Shown here piece by piece: positions 37,843-46,698 of a stretch of DNA of 64,000 bases. The first letter of the stretch is position 1. Every line of letters starts with the position of its first letter. This DNA is from Desulforapulum sp034007745 (lineage in GTDB: Bacteria > Desulfobacterota > Desulfobacteria > Desulfobacterales > Desulfobacteraceae), in NCBI GenBank assembly GCA_034007745.1, contig JAVEQI010000003.1, positions 88,793 through 152,792 of the forward strand, written 5' to 3'. The notes under the pieces were generated by a model that was given only the letters and a program-made list of their open reading frames with translations, was not told the origin of the DNA and did no database searches. The position numbers were made by a program, and so were the translations under genes.

Positions 37843-38215
37843 AAATTCACCTTTAAGCCAATTATATGAGGAGAATTGAGGGATTTCTTACCCAAAAGAA
37901 TAAAACATATACTTTGAAACTGGAAAGGGGTATAAGTAGTTCAAATTAATTGATAAATAAAATAGAGACTTGCAGAAGATTCGTTAAAATCCAACCGTCA
38001 TTTGCTGTTATAGATTAAAACCGAGCCTTTTCACAGTTTAAGAGATTGAAATCGAGCTGAGTAAAGGAATCCAGAAGTTTTTATAAAATAGGAATGTTTT
38101 TTTCATGTCCGTCTTTATTTTTTGTCCCTTAATTTTGTCCCTTACCTTTTGGAATCAAGCGGTTTGGCTTGGTCCCCTGGGAATTTTTCCTGTCAGGTCA
38201 ATAAAAACAAAAAAG
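37843..38215. other. Intergenic region without recognised genes
   Basis: About 370 A+T-rich bases. I see no coding fragment. A direct repeat TTTTGTCCCTTA occurs twice near 38115-38142. This is probably scar sequence of the mobile-element activity next to it. Confidence 0.5.
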
Positions 38216-38257
38216 CCATGAGGGAATTTTTCTTTTCCAAGAAAAAGGCCTTCGTGG
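38216..38257. terminator. Bidirectional intrinsic terminator
   Basis: An imperfect stem pairs CCATGAGGG with CCTTCGTGG and, inside, TTTTTCTT with AAGAAAAA. In the leftward direction it is followed by CTTTTTTGTTTTT; in the rightward direction by GTTTTTTG. It should end the leftward arsR-permease transcript. Confidence 0.6.
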
Positions 38258-38322
38258 GTTTTTTGAGGAAGATAGACGGCGGCTCTCCCCAGGTTGAGAT
38301 CAAAGTTAAAATTGATGGACCA

Positions 38323-39618
38323 TCAAATCATTCCAAAAATCATGCCCGAAAATGTTGCCATGATGATAACCAGCAGGGAAAATACAACGGTCTTTTTAGT
38401 TCCTATTACGCTTCTGATAACGAGCATGTTCGGGAGCGATAGAGCAGGGCCTGCAAGCAGAAGGGCAAGGGAAGGACCCTTTCCCATTCCGCTGCCCATA
38501 AGTCCCTGGACGATGGGCACCTCGGTAAGCGTTGCAAAGTACATGAACGCACCCACAATCGATGAGAAAAAGTTGGCAAAAAAAGAATTCCCGCCCACAA
38601 GGGTCGCCACCCATTGATTTGGGATTATCCCTTCATTACCAGGGCGTCCCAGCAGAAATCCAGCAATGAAAACACCCATGAGCAGGAGCGGCAGAATCTG
38701 CTTTGTAAAATCCCATGAAGCATAAATCCAGGAGCCATTTTCTTCACCTGATGTTGATGCCGACCATGTAAGACCAATAAATCCTGCTGAAAATGCAATG
38801 ATCGGAACGGTTGGCAGTATATAGGCAAACATGGCGGATACAACGGTGACAAGCCCGATCTTCCAGGCCTGGTGGCTATACCATAGAACCAGAATGACAC
38901 CGAAAGCAACTGCTGAAACTGAGGTTATAACCCATTTTAAAGAGAAAACAGTCCACCACACCCCTTGCTGAAGATCCGGTTTCCCCCAGTTTGCAAAGAC
39001 AAGAATAGAGATCATGAAAAAGAAATAGAGGATAGTCTGATAAACCGGCCTGGGCGTACTGCTTTCTTCGGGCAGATGGATCTGGGCCGAGCGTTCAGCC
39101 TCATCTTTTTTAAAAATCAGCTCCATGAGAAAACCAATGATGACAGAAAAAGATACCGCTCCGACAGCCCTTGCAATGCCGATCTCAGGTCCAAGAATCC
39201 GAGCGGTCAGAATAATGGAGAGCACGCTGATCGCAGGGCCTGAATATAAAAAGGCTATTGCCGGACCAAGTCCGGCTCCCCTGGTATATATACCTGCAAA
39301 AAGGGGGAGAATCGTGCACGAACAAACGGCTAGAATGATTCCTGAAACCGATGCCACAAGATAGGCAACTGTCTTTTTAGCCCCTGCACCAAGATAGCGC
39401 ATAACGGCGTTCTGGGATACAAAAACCCCGATGGCTCCTGCAATGAAAAATGCCGGAACAAGGCAGAGCAGAACGTGCTCCTGTGCGTACCATTTTACTA
39501 ATTCAAGACCCTCTATCAGGGCATTGTCAAAACGGTAAACCCCTACAGGCAGAAAAAACGAGGCAAAAAATACAACAATGATAATTCCAAGCGGTTTTAA
39601 TTCATTTTTCCAGCTCAT
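38323..39618 (-). CDS. DUF318/ArsP-type permease
   Basis: About 431 residues with some ten membrane helices. The signature CSCTILPLFAGIY followed by GPAIAFLYSGPAISVLS and, in the second half, ATLTEVPIVQGLMGSGMG are typical of the permease family that includes ArsP (trivalent organoarsenical efflux) and SO_0444-like metal exporters. The ATG at 39618 is preferred because GGAGG lies seven bases upstream; the ATG at 39624 is too close to it. It is the last gene of the arsR operon. The exact substrate is unknown. Confidence 0.85.
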   Translation of the reverse strand: MSWKNELKPLGIIIVVFFASFFLPVGVYRFDNALIEGLELVKWYAQEHVLLCLVPAFFIAGAIGVFVSQNAVMRYLGAGAKKTVAYLVASVSGIILAVCSCTILPLFAGIYTRGAGLGPAIAFLYSGPAISVLSIILTARILGPEIGIARAVGAVSFSVIIGFLMELIFKKDEAERSAQIHLPEESSTPRPVYQTILYFFFMISILVFANWGKPDLQQGVWWTVFSLKWVITSVSAVAFGVILVLWYSHQAWKIGLVTVVSAMFAYILPTVPIIAFSAGFIGLTWSASTSGEENGSWIYASWDFTKQILPLLLMGVFIAGFLLGRPGNEGIIPNQWVATLVGGNSFFANFFSSIVGAFMYFATLTEVPIVQGLMGSGMGKGPSLALLLAGPALSLPNMLVIRSVIGTKKTVVFSLLVIIMATFSGMIFGMI

Positions 39619-39634
39619 CTGCATGCCTCCGGAA

Positions 39635-39868
39635 TCAGGGCTTGATCCAGTTCAGAATTTCTTGTTTTGAGGGTATTTTCCCCACACATTTGACCTCGCC
39701 GTCGATTACGATTGCCGGTGTGCCAAAAACACCATAACCTGCGATCTGCATCAGATCGGTAACTTTTTCCACAGTGGCTTCAACCTTTGCCTCACCAATA
39801 ACCTGTTTGACCAGGTCTTCGGTTTTTTTGCATTTTGCACAACCTGATCCCAGTACTTTAATTTCCAT
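39635..39868 (-). CDS. Small thioredoxin-like redox protein
   Basis: 77 residues starting at MEIKVLGSGCAKC, with AAGGAG six bases before the ATG; an upstream in-frame ATG is rejected. The CxxC (CAKC) stands at the N-terminus and the cis-proline is in FGTPAIVIDG, as in the TM0996/MTH895 family of minimal thioredoxins. These often accompany DUF318 permeases and ArsR genes, and a role in reducing a metalloid or permease thiols is plausible but unproved. Confidence 0.85.
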   Translation of the reverse strand: MEIKVLGSGCAKCKKTEDLVKQVIGEAKVEATVEKVTDLMQIAGYGVFGTPAIVIDGEVKCVGKIPSKQEILNWIKP

Positions 39869-39921
39869 GGTTTTCTCCTTAATGGTTAAATGGTCATGTA
39901 ACAATGTGTTTTGCCGCAAAA

Positions 39922-40266
39922 TTATTTTTTGCAAATCGTTTCCCTCTGAATTCCGGGCAACCGTTCGACCAGGGAGACAATATCAGTCTCCTGGTTCAGC
40001 CAGTGCCTCAGATTGCCGAGGAGGTTGGAGGCGTAGGGACTCTGCGCCCCGTCTGACAGGGTGAAATTGACCCATAGTCCTTCTTTGTACGAGCTTACAA
40101 GTCCTGCCTCTTCGAGCGTTTTAAGATGCTTGCTCGCCGTGGATTGGGCTATTTCCAGGATGGTATGAATCTCACAGACACACATCACCCTTTGCTCCAG
40201 CATTTTGAGTATCTTGATCCGTCCTGGATCAGATGCCGCCTTCATAACTTTTAACAGCTCTCTCAT
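39922..40266 (-). CDS. arsR: ArsR-family metalloregulator
   Basis: 114 residues with the ArsR winged helix: ILKMLEQRVMCVCEIHTIL, then QSTASKHLKTLEEAGLVSSYKEG. The CVC pair at the start of the DNA-binding helix matches the As(III)/Sb(III) site of classical ArsR. It should repress its own promoter, which overlaps the upstream region at 40307-40335, and release it on arsenite binding. It is the first gene of the leftward operon with the small thioredoxin and permease. Confidence 0.88.
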   Translation of the reverse strand: MRELLKVMKAASDPGRIKILKMLEQRVMCVCEIHTILEIAQSTASKHLKTLEEAGLVSSYKEGLWVNFTLSDGAQSPYASNLLGNLRHWLNQETDIVSLVERLPGIQRETICKK

Positions 40267-40306
40267 TTAATCTCCCTGTCTCTATATTTCCATATCGCTT
40301 TCTGTG

Positions 40307-40335
40307 AATATAATGAGGTGGGGTTTGTTTGTCAA
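40307..40335 (-). promoter_or_regulatory. Sigma-70 promoter of arsR operon
   Basis: Read leftward, TTGACA and TATATT are separated by exactly 17 bases, 41 bases before the arsR ATG. A TTCGA-(4)-TTCGAA element at 40348-40362, just upstream, could be an operator. Confidence 0.65.
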
Positions 40336-40499
40336 CAATTTAAATAGTTCGACCTGTTCGAACGCCGGCTTGCCGGGATCGCCAGGGTTAAGGCCAAAGG
40401 TAAGCACCTTGGGAGAAGATCCTTCTTTAAAGGCCATCAAAGGAAGTACAGACCTAAATCTTTTTAAAGGGTTGTTTAAGATAAAACAATAAAAATATC

Positions 40500-40528
40500 T
40501 TGACATACAATTTTCACACCTCTACATT
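40500..40528 (+). promoter_or_regulatory. Sigma-70 promoter of thioredoxin-ccdA-acr3 genes
   Basis: TTGACA (40500-40505) and TACATT (40523-40528) are 17 bases apart. They lie about 110 bases before the thioredoxin gene and diverge from the arsR promoter. The rest of the 40267-40637 gap shows no gene. Confidence 0.6.
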
Positions 40529-40637
40529 CTGTTATAGCGATTTGAGCAAGAGGGCGTATGGCAAGAGTTTTTCAAATTAAGAGCAGCTAAAATATGGTAA
40601 ACACAAACTAATATTAACACGAAGGAAAAACCAGAGG

Positions 40638-41030
40638 ATGAAACAAACCATGAAAAAGTTGAGTGTGTTGGTTGTAATGTTGATGCTGCTTTTCACAACA
40701 GGTGCCTTTGCACAGGATTATTTAAACGTCCCGGCCAAAGGAAGGGTGACCATAATTGATCTTGGGGCAAAAAAATGCATCCCCTGTAAAATGATGGCAC
40801 CAATTCTTGTTAGACTTACAAAGGCATACAAAGAAACGGCTGATATCGTATTTATTGATGTTTGGGAAAATAAAGAACCTGTACAACGGTTTAAAATAAA
40901 AGCTATCCCTACCCAGATTTTCTTTAATGAATCAGGGGAAGAGGTTTATCGTCATGTTGGGTTCCTGGATGAAAAATCGATTGTTGAACAGATGACGAGA
41001 ATGGGCGTTCAAGAACCTGACCTGAGATAA
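40638..41030 (+). CDS. Periplasmic thioredoxin-like protein
   Basis: 130 residues (or 126 from the ATG at 40650). A signal peptide ends near TGAFAQD. The active site is GAKKCIPCKMM, followed by the cis-proline in IKAIPTQIFF, so it is an exported thiol reductase or oxidase. The CcdA-like gene 12 bases downstream would supply its electrons from the cytoplasm, and ACR3 follows. The start is uncertain: GAGG is next to the first ATG and 12 bases from the second. Confidence 0.87.
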   Translation: MKQTMKKLSVLVVMLMLLFTTGAFAQDYLNVPAKGRVTIIDLGAKKCIPCKMMAPILVRLTKAYKETADIVFIDVWENKEPVQRFKIKAIPTQIFFNESGEEVYRHVGFLDEKSIVEQMTRMGVQEPDLR

Positions 41031-41042
41031 AGGATAGTTCTT

Positions 41043-41750
41043 ATGCTGGATACACTCTTTTTAACGATAAACCAATGGATTTCAGGTGGCATCTATTTTG
41101 CTGCAATTGGATGTTTTGTCTGGGGCATGGTCAGTATACTGTTCAGCCCCTGCCACATGGCATCTATCCCGCTGATCATCGGTTACGTCGGGGGTCAGGA
41201 CAAAATGGTCAACCCCAGGCAGGCAGCGGTTTATTCTGTCCTTTTTACGGTGGGCCTGTTTTTAACCATTGCCGTTATCGGGATTCTCTGTGCCCTTTTA
41301 GGACGGATGCTGGGGGATGTGGGAAATTACTGGCAGATCCTCATCGGAGGGATACTGATATGGGTAGCTTTGGGAATGCTGGGTGTGAAGAAATGTTCCA
41401 TGTCAGGCTCTCTGCTGTACCGGCTTAAGGTCAAGGGGCTTACTGGTGCGTTTGTTCTAGGACTTGCCTATGGCATTCTTTCCGGGTCCTGTACCTTTGG
41501 GTTCATCGCACCGATTCTGGCCGTTATTACCGTCCAGGAGCAGGTGATGACCGGGATTGTTCTGATCATTCTCTTTGGCCTTGGTCATTGTCTGCCCATT
41601 GCCATTGCCGGCAGCTCGGCCGCAGCCGTCAGAAAACTGATGGAAAATGCCGCCTGGCAGGGAGGCGGCATATGGTTTCGCAAAGGGGCCGGTACCCTGG
41701 TTGGCCTTTTGGGCATCTATTTTATTATTTATCCGTTTGTTACGATATGA
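41043..41750 (+). CDS. CcdA/DsbD-like thiol electron-transfer membrane protein
   Basis: 235 residues, about six helices. Conserved FSPCHMASIPLIIGY and the later GSCTFGFIAPIL carry the paired cysteines that pass electrons through the membrane in CcdA and the central domain of DsbD. It is directly downstream of a periplasmic thioredoxin, its likely partner. No cytochrome c genes are near, so the pair may serve metalloid or disulfide reduction rather than cytochrome maturation. Confidence 0.87.
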   Translation: MLDTLFLTINQWISGGIYFAAIGCFVWGMVSILFSPCHMASIPLIIGYVGGQDKMVNPRQAAVYSVLFTVGLFLTIAVIGILCALLGRMLGDVGNYWQILIGGILIWVALGMLGVKKCSMSGSLLYRLKVKGLTGAFVLGLAYGILSGSCTFGFIAPILAVITVQEQVMTGIVLIILFGLGHCLPIAIAGSSAAAVRKLMENAAWQGGGIWFRKGAGTLVGLLGIYFIIYPFVTI

Positions 41751-41799
41751 AACAGTTTCATTTTAATGATTAATCGACTGATTGAAAAAAGGAGTCATT

Positions 41800-42894
41800 A
41801 TGAAAGATGATCAGGGTTTTTGTCCCACTCCTGGATCCCGGGAAGGCGTTGGCAAAGGATTGTCTTTTCTGGATCGTTACCTGACATTCTGGATCTTTGC
41901 TGCCATGGCTTTGGGGGTCGGTGCGGGCTGGCTGGTTCCCGGAATCAAAAACTTTGTCAATCTTTTCACTGTGGGGACAACCAATATTCCCATTGCTGCC
42001 GGACTGATTCTGATGATGTATCCTCCCTTTGCCAAGGTAAGGTATGAGGATATGGGGAATGTTTTCCGCAACAAAAAGGTTCTGGGACTTTCTTTAATCC
42101 AGAACTGGGTGATTGGCCCGTTTCTGATGTTTTTCATTGCCATTATCTTTCTTCGGGAATACCCCGAGTACATGGTGGGATTGATAATGATTGGTCTTGC
42201 CCGTTGCATTGCCATGGTCATTGTATGGAACGAACTAGCCAAAGGCGATACCGAATATGCCGCAGGTCTGGTTGCCTTCAACAGTGTGTTCCAAGTTCTT
42301 TTTTTCAGTGTTTATGCCTGGTTTTTTATCACCGTGTTGCCCCCATTGTTTGGCCTGAAAGGGATTGTAGTTGATATCACCATCTCCCAGATAGCCAAAA
42401 GTGTATTTGTTTATCTGGGCATTCCATTCGCAGCAGGAGCCCTGACCCGGTTTGTCGGCGTAAAGATCATGGGCCGGGAACGATATCATGCAGAGGTGGT
42501 GCCCAAAATAAGCCCCCTGACTCTGATTGCTCTGCTTTTTACCATCGTACTGATGTTCAGCCTCAAAGGGGACCTGATTGTTCAGATTCCCATGGATGTG
42601 GTCAGGATTGCAATTCCTTTGCTGGTTTATTTTGTAATCATGTTTTTAGTCTCTTTTTATATGGGGAAGAAAGTCGGAGCAGATTACAGCAAGACAACAA
42701 CTCTTGCCTTTACTGCGGCGAGCAACAACTTTGAACTTGCCATTGCAGTGGCAATTGCCGTCTTTGGTATCAATTCAGGTGCGGCCTTTGCTGCTGTTAT
42801 CGGACCATTGGTCGAAGTACCGGTCATGATCGGGTTGGTTAACGTAGCCTTCTGGTTTCAGCGTCACTATTTTCATTCAACCCCTGGTGAATGA
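41800..42894 (+). CDS. acr3: ACR3-type arsenite efflux permease
   Basis: 364 residues, ten helices. The conserved LARCIAMVIVWNELAKGD contains the cysteine essential for arsenite transport in ACR3, and LAFTAASNNFELAIAVAIAVFG is the second signature. The ATG at 41800 has AAGGAG upstream; an in-frame TTG at 41782 was rejected. It exports As(OH)3 or antimonite with the proton gradient. It is most likely cotranscribed with the preceding thioredoxin and CcdA-like genes. Confidence 0.92.
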   Translation: MKDDQGFCPTPGSREGVGKGLSFLDRYLTFWIFAAMALGVGAGWLVPGIKNFVNLFTVGTTNIPIAAGLILMMYPPFAKVRYEDMGNVFRNKKVLGLSLIQNWVIGPFLMFFIAIIFLREYPEYMVGLIMIGLARCIAMVIVWNELAKGDTEYAAGLVAFNSVFQVLFFSVYAWFFITVLPPLFGLKGIVVDITISQIAKSVFVYLGIPFAAGALTRFVGVKIMGRERYHAEVVPKISPLTLIALLFTIVLMFSLKGDLIVQIPMDVVRIAIPLLVYFVIMFLVSFYMGKKVGADYSKTTTLAFTAASNNFELAIAVAIAVFGINSGAAFAAVIGPLVEVPVMIGLVNVAFWFQRHYFHSTPGE

Positions 42895-43078
42895 TGAATC
42901 CCTTCGCGTGGAAGGGAAAAAATAGTGATTCTCTGAGCTGTTGTGCAGATTAAATTGTAATTCAATGGCCTTTTTGTAAGCAGAATAGGAGGCTGGATAG
43001 GGTCATGGGATGAAGCCTGTCTCTATTTGCTCTCTATCGTTTTTTGTAAATATAGGAAGAAGGAGTTTAATCTCCACA

Positions 43079-43095
43079 GGTTGACATTGTCAACC
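43079..43095. promoter_or_regulatory. Palindromic operator candidate
   Basis: GGTTGACA-T-TGTCAACC is a perfect 17-base palindrome. Its core GTTGA-(5)-TCAAC recurs at 43217-43231, only 21 bases before the permease start. The paired sites suggest binding of a dimeric regulator, possibly ArsR-type. Confidence 0.5.
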
Positions 43096-43216
43096 ATATA
43101 TTTGGAACAATTCCAGGTTATTGCTTCAAAGATGCCGGAAAACTCCCTGGCAGATACTGTGCAGGTGCTTAAGGCAATGGCAAAAGTAATAAAGGGTTAA
43201 TTTTTTTGACTATTTG

Positions 43217-43231
43217 GTTGACGGCTTCAAC
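43217..43231. promoter_or_regulatory. Second GTTGA-(5)-TCAAC operator candidate
   Basis: The same half-sites and spacing as at 43080-43094, 137 bases further on, immediately upstream of the permease gene. Confidence 0.45.
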
Positions 43232-43251
43232 TATTTTTCCGGGGGTTCAGG

Positions 43252-44154
43252 ATGAACGACCTTATTAACACTGTACAGTATTTTTTGATTATTACCGCAG
43301 AACTCACAATCCTGTTTCTTGGAATCAGCACGCTTGTTGCCCTGCTGTTGATGTATATTCCCCAGGACAAACTCAGACAATGGCTCTCCCGCCGGGGGAT
43401 ATGGGGTAACTTTCTGGGGGCTGTTGTCGGCTCACTAACCCCTTTCTGTGCCTGCTCAACCATCCCCATGACCCTGGGCATGCTCAACGCCGGCGCACCT
43501 TTTGGACCGGTTATGTCATTTGTCATTGCCTCCCCTTTACTGAACCCGATCATTATCAGCATGGTCTGGGTACTTATGGGGATAAAGGCCTGCCTGGTTT
43601 ATTTTGCCGTTACATTTTTGGGATCGATCATCTTCGGTGTTTTTCTTGAGAAGATAGGGGGGGCGAAATATGTGAAAAGGTTGATCACCAGACCAAATTG
43701 CTGCGCCGCTAATGATGAATCTGGAAATGGTTCAATGGGTTTTTCTGGAAAGTTAAAGGCATCATTTGCTTCTGCCTGGGGTGATTTCAGGGGTGTCCTT
43801 GTTTATCTTCTCATTGGTGTCGGCATCGGTGCTGTCATTTACGGGTACATTCCCCAAGATCTCGTAACAAAGCTAGCGGGGCCGGATAACCCGTTTGCTG
43901 TTCCCATTGCGGCCATTATTGGTGTCCCGCTTTATATCCGGGCTGAAACTGCTATCCCCATTGGGTTGGCGTTGTCCCAGAAAGGCATGAGTATGGGGGC
44001 AGTTCTCGCTCTGATCATCGGCGGTGCAGGCATGGCCATACCCGAAATGGCCATGCTGGCAAGTATCTTCAAAAAGCGTCTGGTCAGCGCAATCGTTGTC
44101 GTTATCTGGGCTACAGCTGTGATAGGCGGATATCTGTTCAACACAATATCTTAA
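43252..44154 (+). CDS. DUF318/ArsP-type permease, compact form
   Basis: 300 residues, about eight helices. TPFCACSTIPMTLGMLNAG and the mirrored PIAAIIGVPLYIRAETAIPIGLAL are the two halves of the permease signature. It lacks the long central loop of the relative at 38323 and has a Cys-Cys pair in its loop (RPNCCAAND). It probably exports a thiophilic metalloid compound. It has its own upstream region with paired palindromes and so may be regulated apart from acr3. Confidence 0.85.
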   Translation: MNDLINTVQYFLIITAELTILFLGISTLVALLLMYIPQDKLRQWLSRRGIWGNFLGAVVGSLTPFCACSTIPMTLGMLNAGAPFGPVMSFVIASPLLNPIIISMVWVLMGIKACLVYFAVTFLGSIIFGVFLEKIGGAKYVKRLITRPNCCAANDESGNGSMGFSGKLKASFASAWGDFRGVLVYLLIGVGIGAVIYGYIPQDLVTKLAGPDNPFAVPIAAIIGVPLYIRAETAIPIGLALSQKGMSMGAVLALIIGGAGMAIPEMAMLASIFKKRLVSAIVVVIWATAVIGGYLFNTIS

Positions 44155-44243
44155 TGCGTGAGCGGGAGTACCATCCGCCCCTCTTTGCAATAGCGGCACA
44201 CCCTGCCTGGTACGGCCGGGATGTTAAACACCTGATAGAGAAT

Positions 44244-45758
44244 CTACAGATTAGGCGAAGTTAAGACCAGCCTTTTTAAATAATCCACATCAATATGTTT
44301 TCTGAGGTGATCCGCTAAAAGATCATACTGCCTGTTTCGTTCTTCAAGCCCCCTGTCTTTTCCACATGAAACAGAAATCACCCCTATCATATGAAGCCAT
44401 TTTTGTGTAATCTCACCGGAATCGAAAAAACCATGGAGATAGGTTCCAATACACCTTTTGTTTTCAGATATACACCCATCTGGAAAATCAACCGGTTCTG
44501 CATTTCTCTCCTTTATTATAAAGGGGTGTCTGCCTTGGGGAACAGTTGTATGGCCCATATGGATTTCATATCCAAAGCCTTCACTTTCCTCCCATAGGAA
44601 CCGGCTCAAAGAGGTGGTTTTAGGAGCTTTCAATACTGTTTCCACGGGAAGAAGTGAGAGGCCTTCTGTTTCTCCGGGGTTTCCCTCAAACCCCTCGGGG
44701 TCCACAACTTTTTCCCCCATGATCTGGTATCCGGCACAAATCCCAAGAACATAACCGCCTTTATTCGCATAGTTCCTTATGGCATCGGACCATCCTTCCC
44801 TGTGAAGCCAGAGAAGGTCTGCCCGTGTATTTTTGGACCCCGGAATAATTACGGCACTGGCCTTATCAAGGTCACACACCCGGTCCAGGAAGTGAACATC
44901 CAGCCCCTTCAGATCTAACAGAGGATCAATATCATTAAAATTGGCAATGTGAGGCAGCCGGATGACGGCTATCAGGCTGTTTTCAGGATGGTCCGGAAGC
45001 TTTTTGCTGACCTTTTCAATCACAACGGAATCTTCGGCTTCAATCTCGATATGGGTATACCAGGGAAGAACCCCCAGTACCTTTTTCTGTGTTTTATTTT
45101 CAATCCACTCAACCCCATCGTGAAACAGAGAAATATCACCCCGGAACCGGTTGATAATTACGCCCTGAATCAGATTTCTGCAGGAGTCCGGAATACAGTC
45201 AAGGGTTCCAGCAATCTGCGCAAACACGCCGCCCCTGTGAATATCACCCACAAGGATTACAGGCGCTTGTGCATATTCGGCGATCTTGAAATTTACAATG
45301 TCGTGGGCCATGAGGTTCACCTCAGCACATGATCCTGCGCCTTCTATGACTACCAGATCATACTTGTCCCTCAATCTGTCCAGGGATGCGGCAGCTGTCG
45401 CAAACAGCTCTTCTTTCTTTTTATGATAGCTGCCGGCACTACAATTCTGCCAGACCAGTCCATTAACAATTACCTGGGAGCCCACGTCACTTGTCGGTTT
45501 TAAAAGAATGGGATTCATATCCACATGGGGAACTATTCCGGCAGCTTCCGCCTGGACAATCTGAGCCCTGCCCATCTCCAGACCTTCGGGTGTGACCCCT
45601 GAATTATTAGACATGTTCTGGGATTTATAAGGGGCAACCCTCAGGCCCAAATCAGCAAAAAACCTGCAAATTGCCGTAACCACGATGCTTTTCCCAACAT
45701 CAGAACCTGTACCGAAAATTGCGATACAGGGAGCTTTGCTCTTGTTTTTCAATTTCAA
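44244..45758 (-). CDS. cobQ: Cobyric acid synthase
   Basis: 504 residues (also named CbiP). The N-terminal dethiobiotin-synthetase-like domain has P-loop FGTGSDVGKSIVV, and the C-terminal amidotransferase has the nucleophile in GICAGYQIMG. It amidates side chains b, d, e and g of adenosylcobyrinic diamide with glutamine and ATP. It is the last gene of the leftward cobalamin operon. Confidence 0.94.
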   Translation of the reverse strand: MKLKNKSKAPCIAIFGTGSDVGKSIVVTAICRFFADLGLRVAPYKSQNMSNNSGVTPEGLEMGRAQIVQAEAAGIVPHVDMNPILLKPTSDVGSQVIVNGLVWQNCSAGSYHKKKEELFATAAASLDRLRDKYDLVVIEGAGSCAEVNLMAHDIVNFKIAEYAQAPVILVGDIHRGGVFAQIAGTLDCIPDSCRNLIQGVIINRFRGDISLFHDGVEWIENKTQKKVLGVLPWYTHIEIEAEDSVVIEKVSKKLPDHPENSLIAVIRLPHIANFNDIDPLLDLKGLDVHFLDRVCDLDKASAVIIPGSKNTRADLLWLHREGWSDAIRNYANKGGYVLGICAGYQIMGEKVVDPEGFEGNPGETEGLSLLPVETVLKAPKTTSLSRFLWEESEGFGYEIHMGHTTVPQGRHPFIIKERNAEPVDFPDGCISENKRCIGTYLHGFFDSGEITQKWLHMIGVISVSCGKDRGLEERNRQYDLLADHLRKHIDVDYLKRLVLTSPNL

Positions 45759-45819
45759 CCCTCGCCTTTACTTGGTTTTCAAAACAGTGCATTACTTTTC
45801 TTATGTAAATGTATCACAT

Positions 45820-46698
45820 TTACTCCATTGTATATTTCCCTGAATACCCCCTTGGTGTATACATGAAGTCACGGTACGCAGCAGACTGAGTACTCCCGAT
45901 AAAAACGGTTGTCAGCATGTCGACATCCGCATTTGCAAGTTCTGAAAGGGATACGATACTGACATTCTGGGAGTCGCGCATGGCATTTTTAACGATACCC
46001 ACCGGTGTGTTCTTGTCTCTGTACTTCAGGGCAATTTCCATGGTTTTTTCAAGCTGCCAGTTGCGTTTTTTACTTTTTGGATTGAAAACAACCAGAACAA
46101 AATCGGCTTTTACCGCATATTCGATGCGTTTTTCAATCACCTCCCAGGGGGTCAGAAGATCACTCAGGCTGATGCATGCAAAATCATGGGTGAGAGGTGC
46201 ACCCAGAAGCGATGCTCCGGATGAGAGAGCGGGAATACCCGGTACAACTTCAACCCTCAATGCCTGTTCATCGCTTCTCTCGTTTTGCGGACTGAATATG
46301 GAAAGCTCTCTTTTCTCGCAGATTTCAAGCGCCAGACCGGCCATGGCATAAATCCCGGGATCACCGCTGGATACAATGGCACAGGATTTTCCGGACAATG
46401 CCGTATCAATGGCAGCCTTAACCCTGTCAACCTCCTTTTTCATGGTTGTTGCGATGATGTTCTTATCGGCAATCAGATTTCGGATCAAATCTATATAGGT
46501 TGTATAACCGGCCACGGTATCCACCTCTTTAAGGACAGACAGGGCCCGGGCAGACATATGCTCAAGGCTGCCGGGCCCTATACCGACAATATAGAGGGCT
46601 CTGTTATTCGAGCCACTGCCAGTGTCACATTTTTTGTCTTCTGTTTTTCCACAATCAGTTCCCCGTTTGATGCTGCCAGAATTGCCGCTGCTTCGCAT
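45820..46698 (-). CDS. cbiH: Cobalt-precorrin-3B C17-methyltransferase
   Basis: 292 residues by the longest frame. The methyltransferase (CobJ/CbiH) begins at RALYIVGIGPGSLEHMS and shows SGDPGIYAMA and VVPGIPALSSGASLLGAPL. No ATG, GTG or TTG lies between the ATG at 46698 and this core, so either the protein has a 33-residue Ser/Gly/Lys-rich leader encoded inside the end of cbiG (overlap 121 bases) or it is made by another route. It methylates C17 and contracts the ring. Confidence 0.88.
   Translation of the reverse strand: MRSSGNSGSIKRGTDCGKTEDKKCDTGSGSNNRALYIVGIGPGSLEHMSARALSVLKEVDTVAGYTTYIDLIRNLIADKNIIATTMKKEVDRVKAAIDTALSGKSCAIVSSGDPGIYAMAGLALEICEKRELSIFSPQNERSDEQALRVEVVPGIPALSSGASLLGAPLTHDFACISLSDLLTPWEVIEKRIEYAVKADFVLVVFNPKSKKRNWQLEKTMEIALKYRDKNTPVGIVKNAMRDSQNVSIVSLSELANADVDMLTTVFIGSTQSAAYRDFMYTPRGYSGKYTME

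Larger units (their letters stand above)
42895..43251 (+). other. Intergenic region with possible gene remnant
   Basis: A short hairpin CCCTTC-GCGTG-GAAGGG follows the acr3 stop. Near the end, a frame reading MPENSLADTVQVLKAMAKVIKG stops at 43200; it looks like a protein C-terminus but I cannot identify it. Two GTTGA-(5)-TCAAC palindromes are annotated separately. Confidence 0.4.

Noticed and set aside
42900..42916. Hairpin after acr3 as an intrinsic terminator
   Set aside because: The stem is six base pairs and is followed by A residues, not T, in the direction of transcription.
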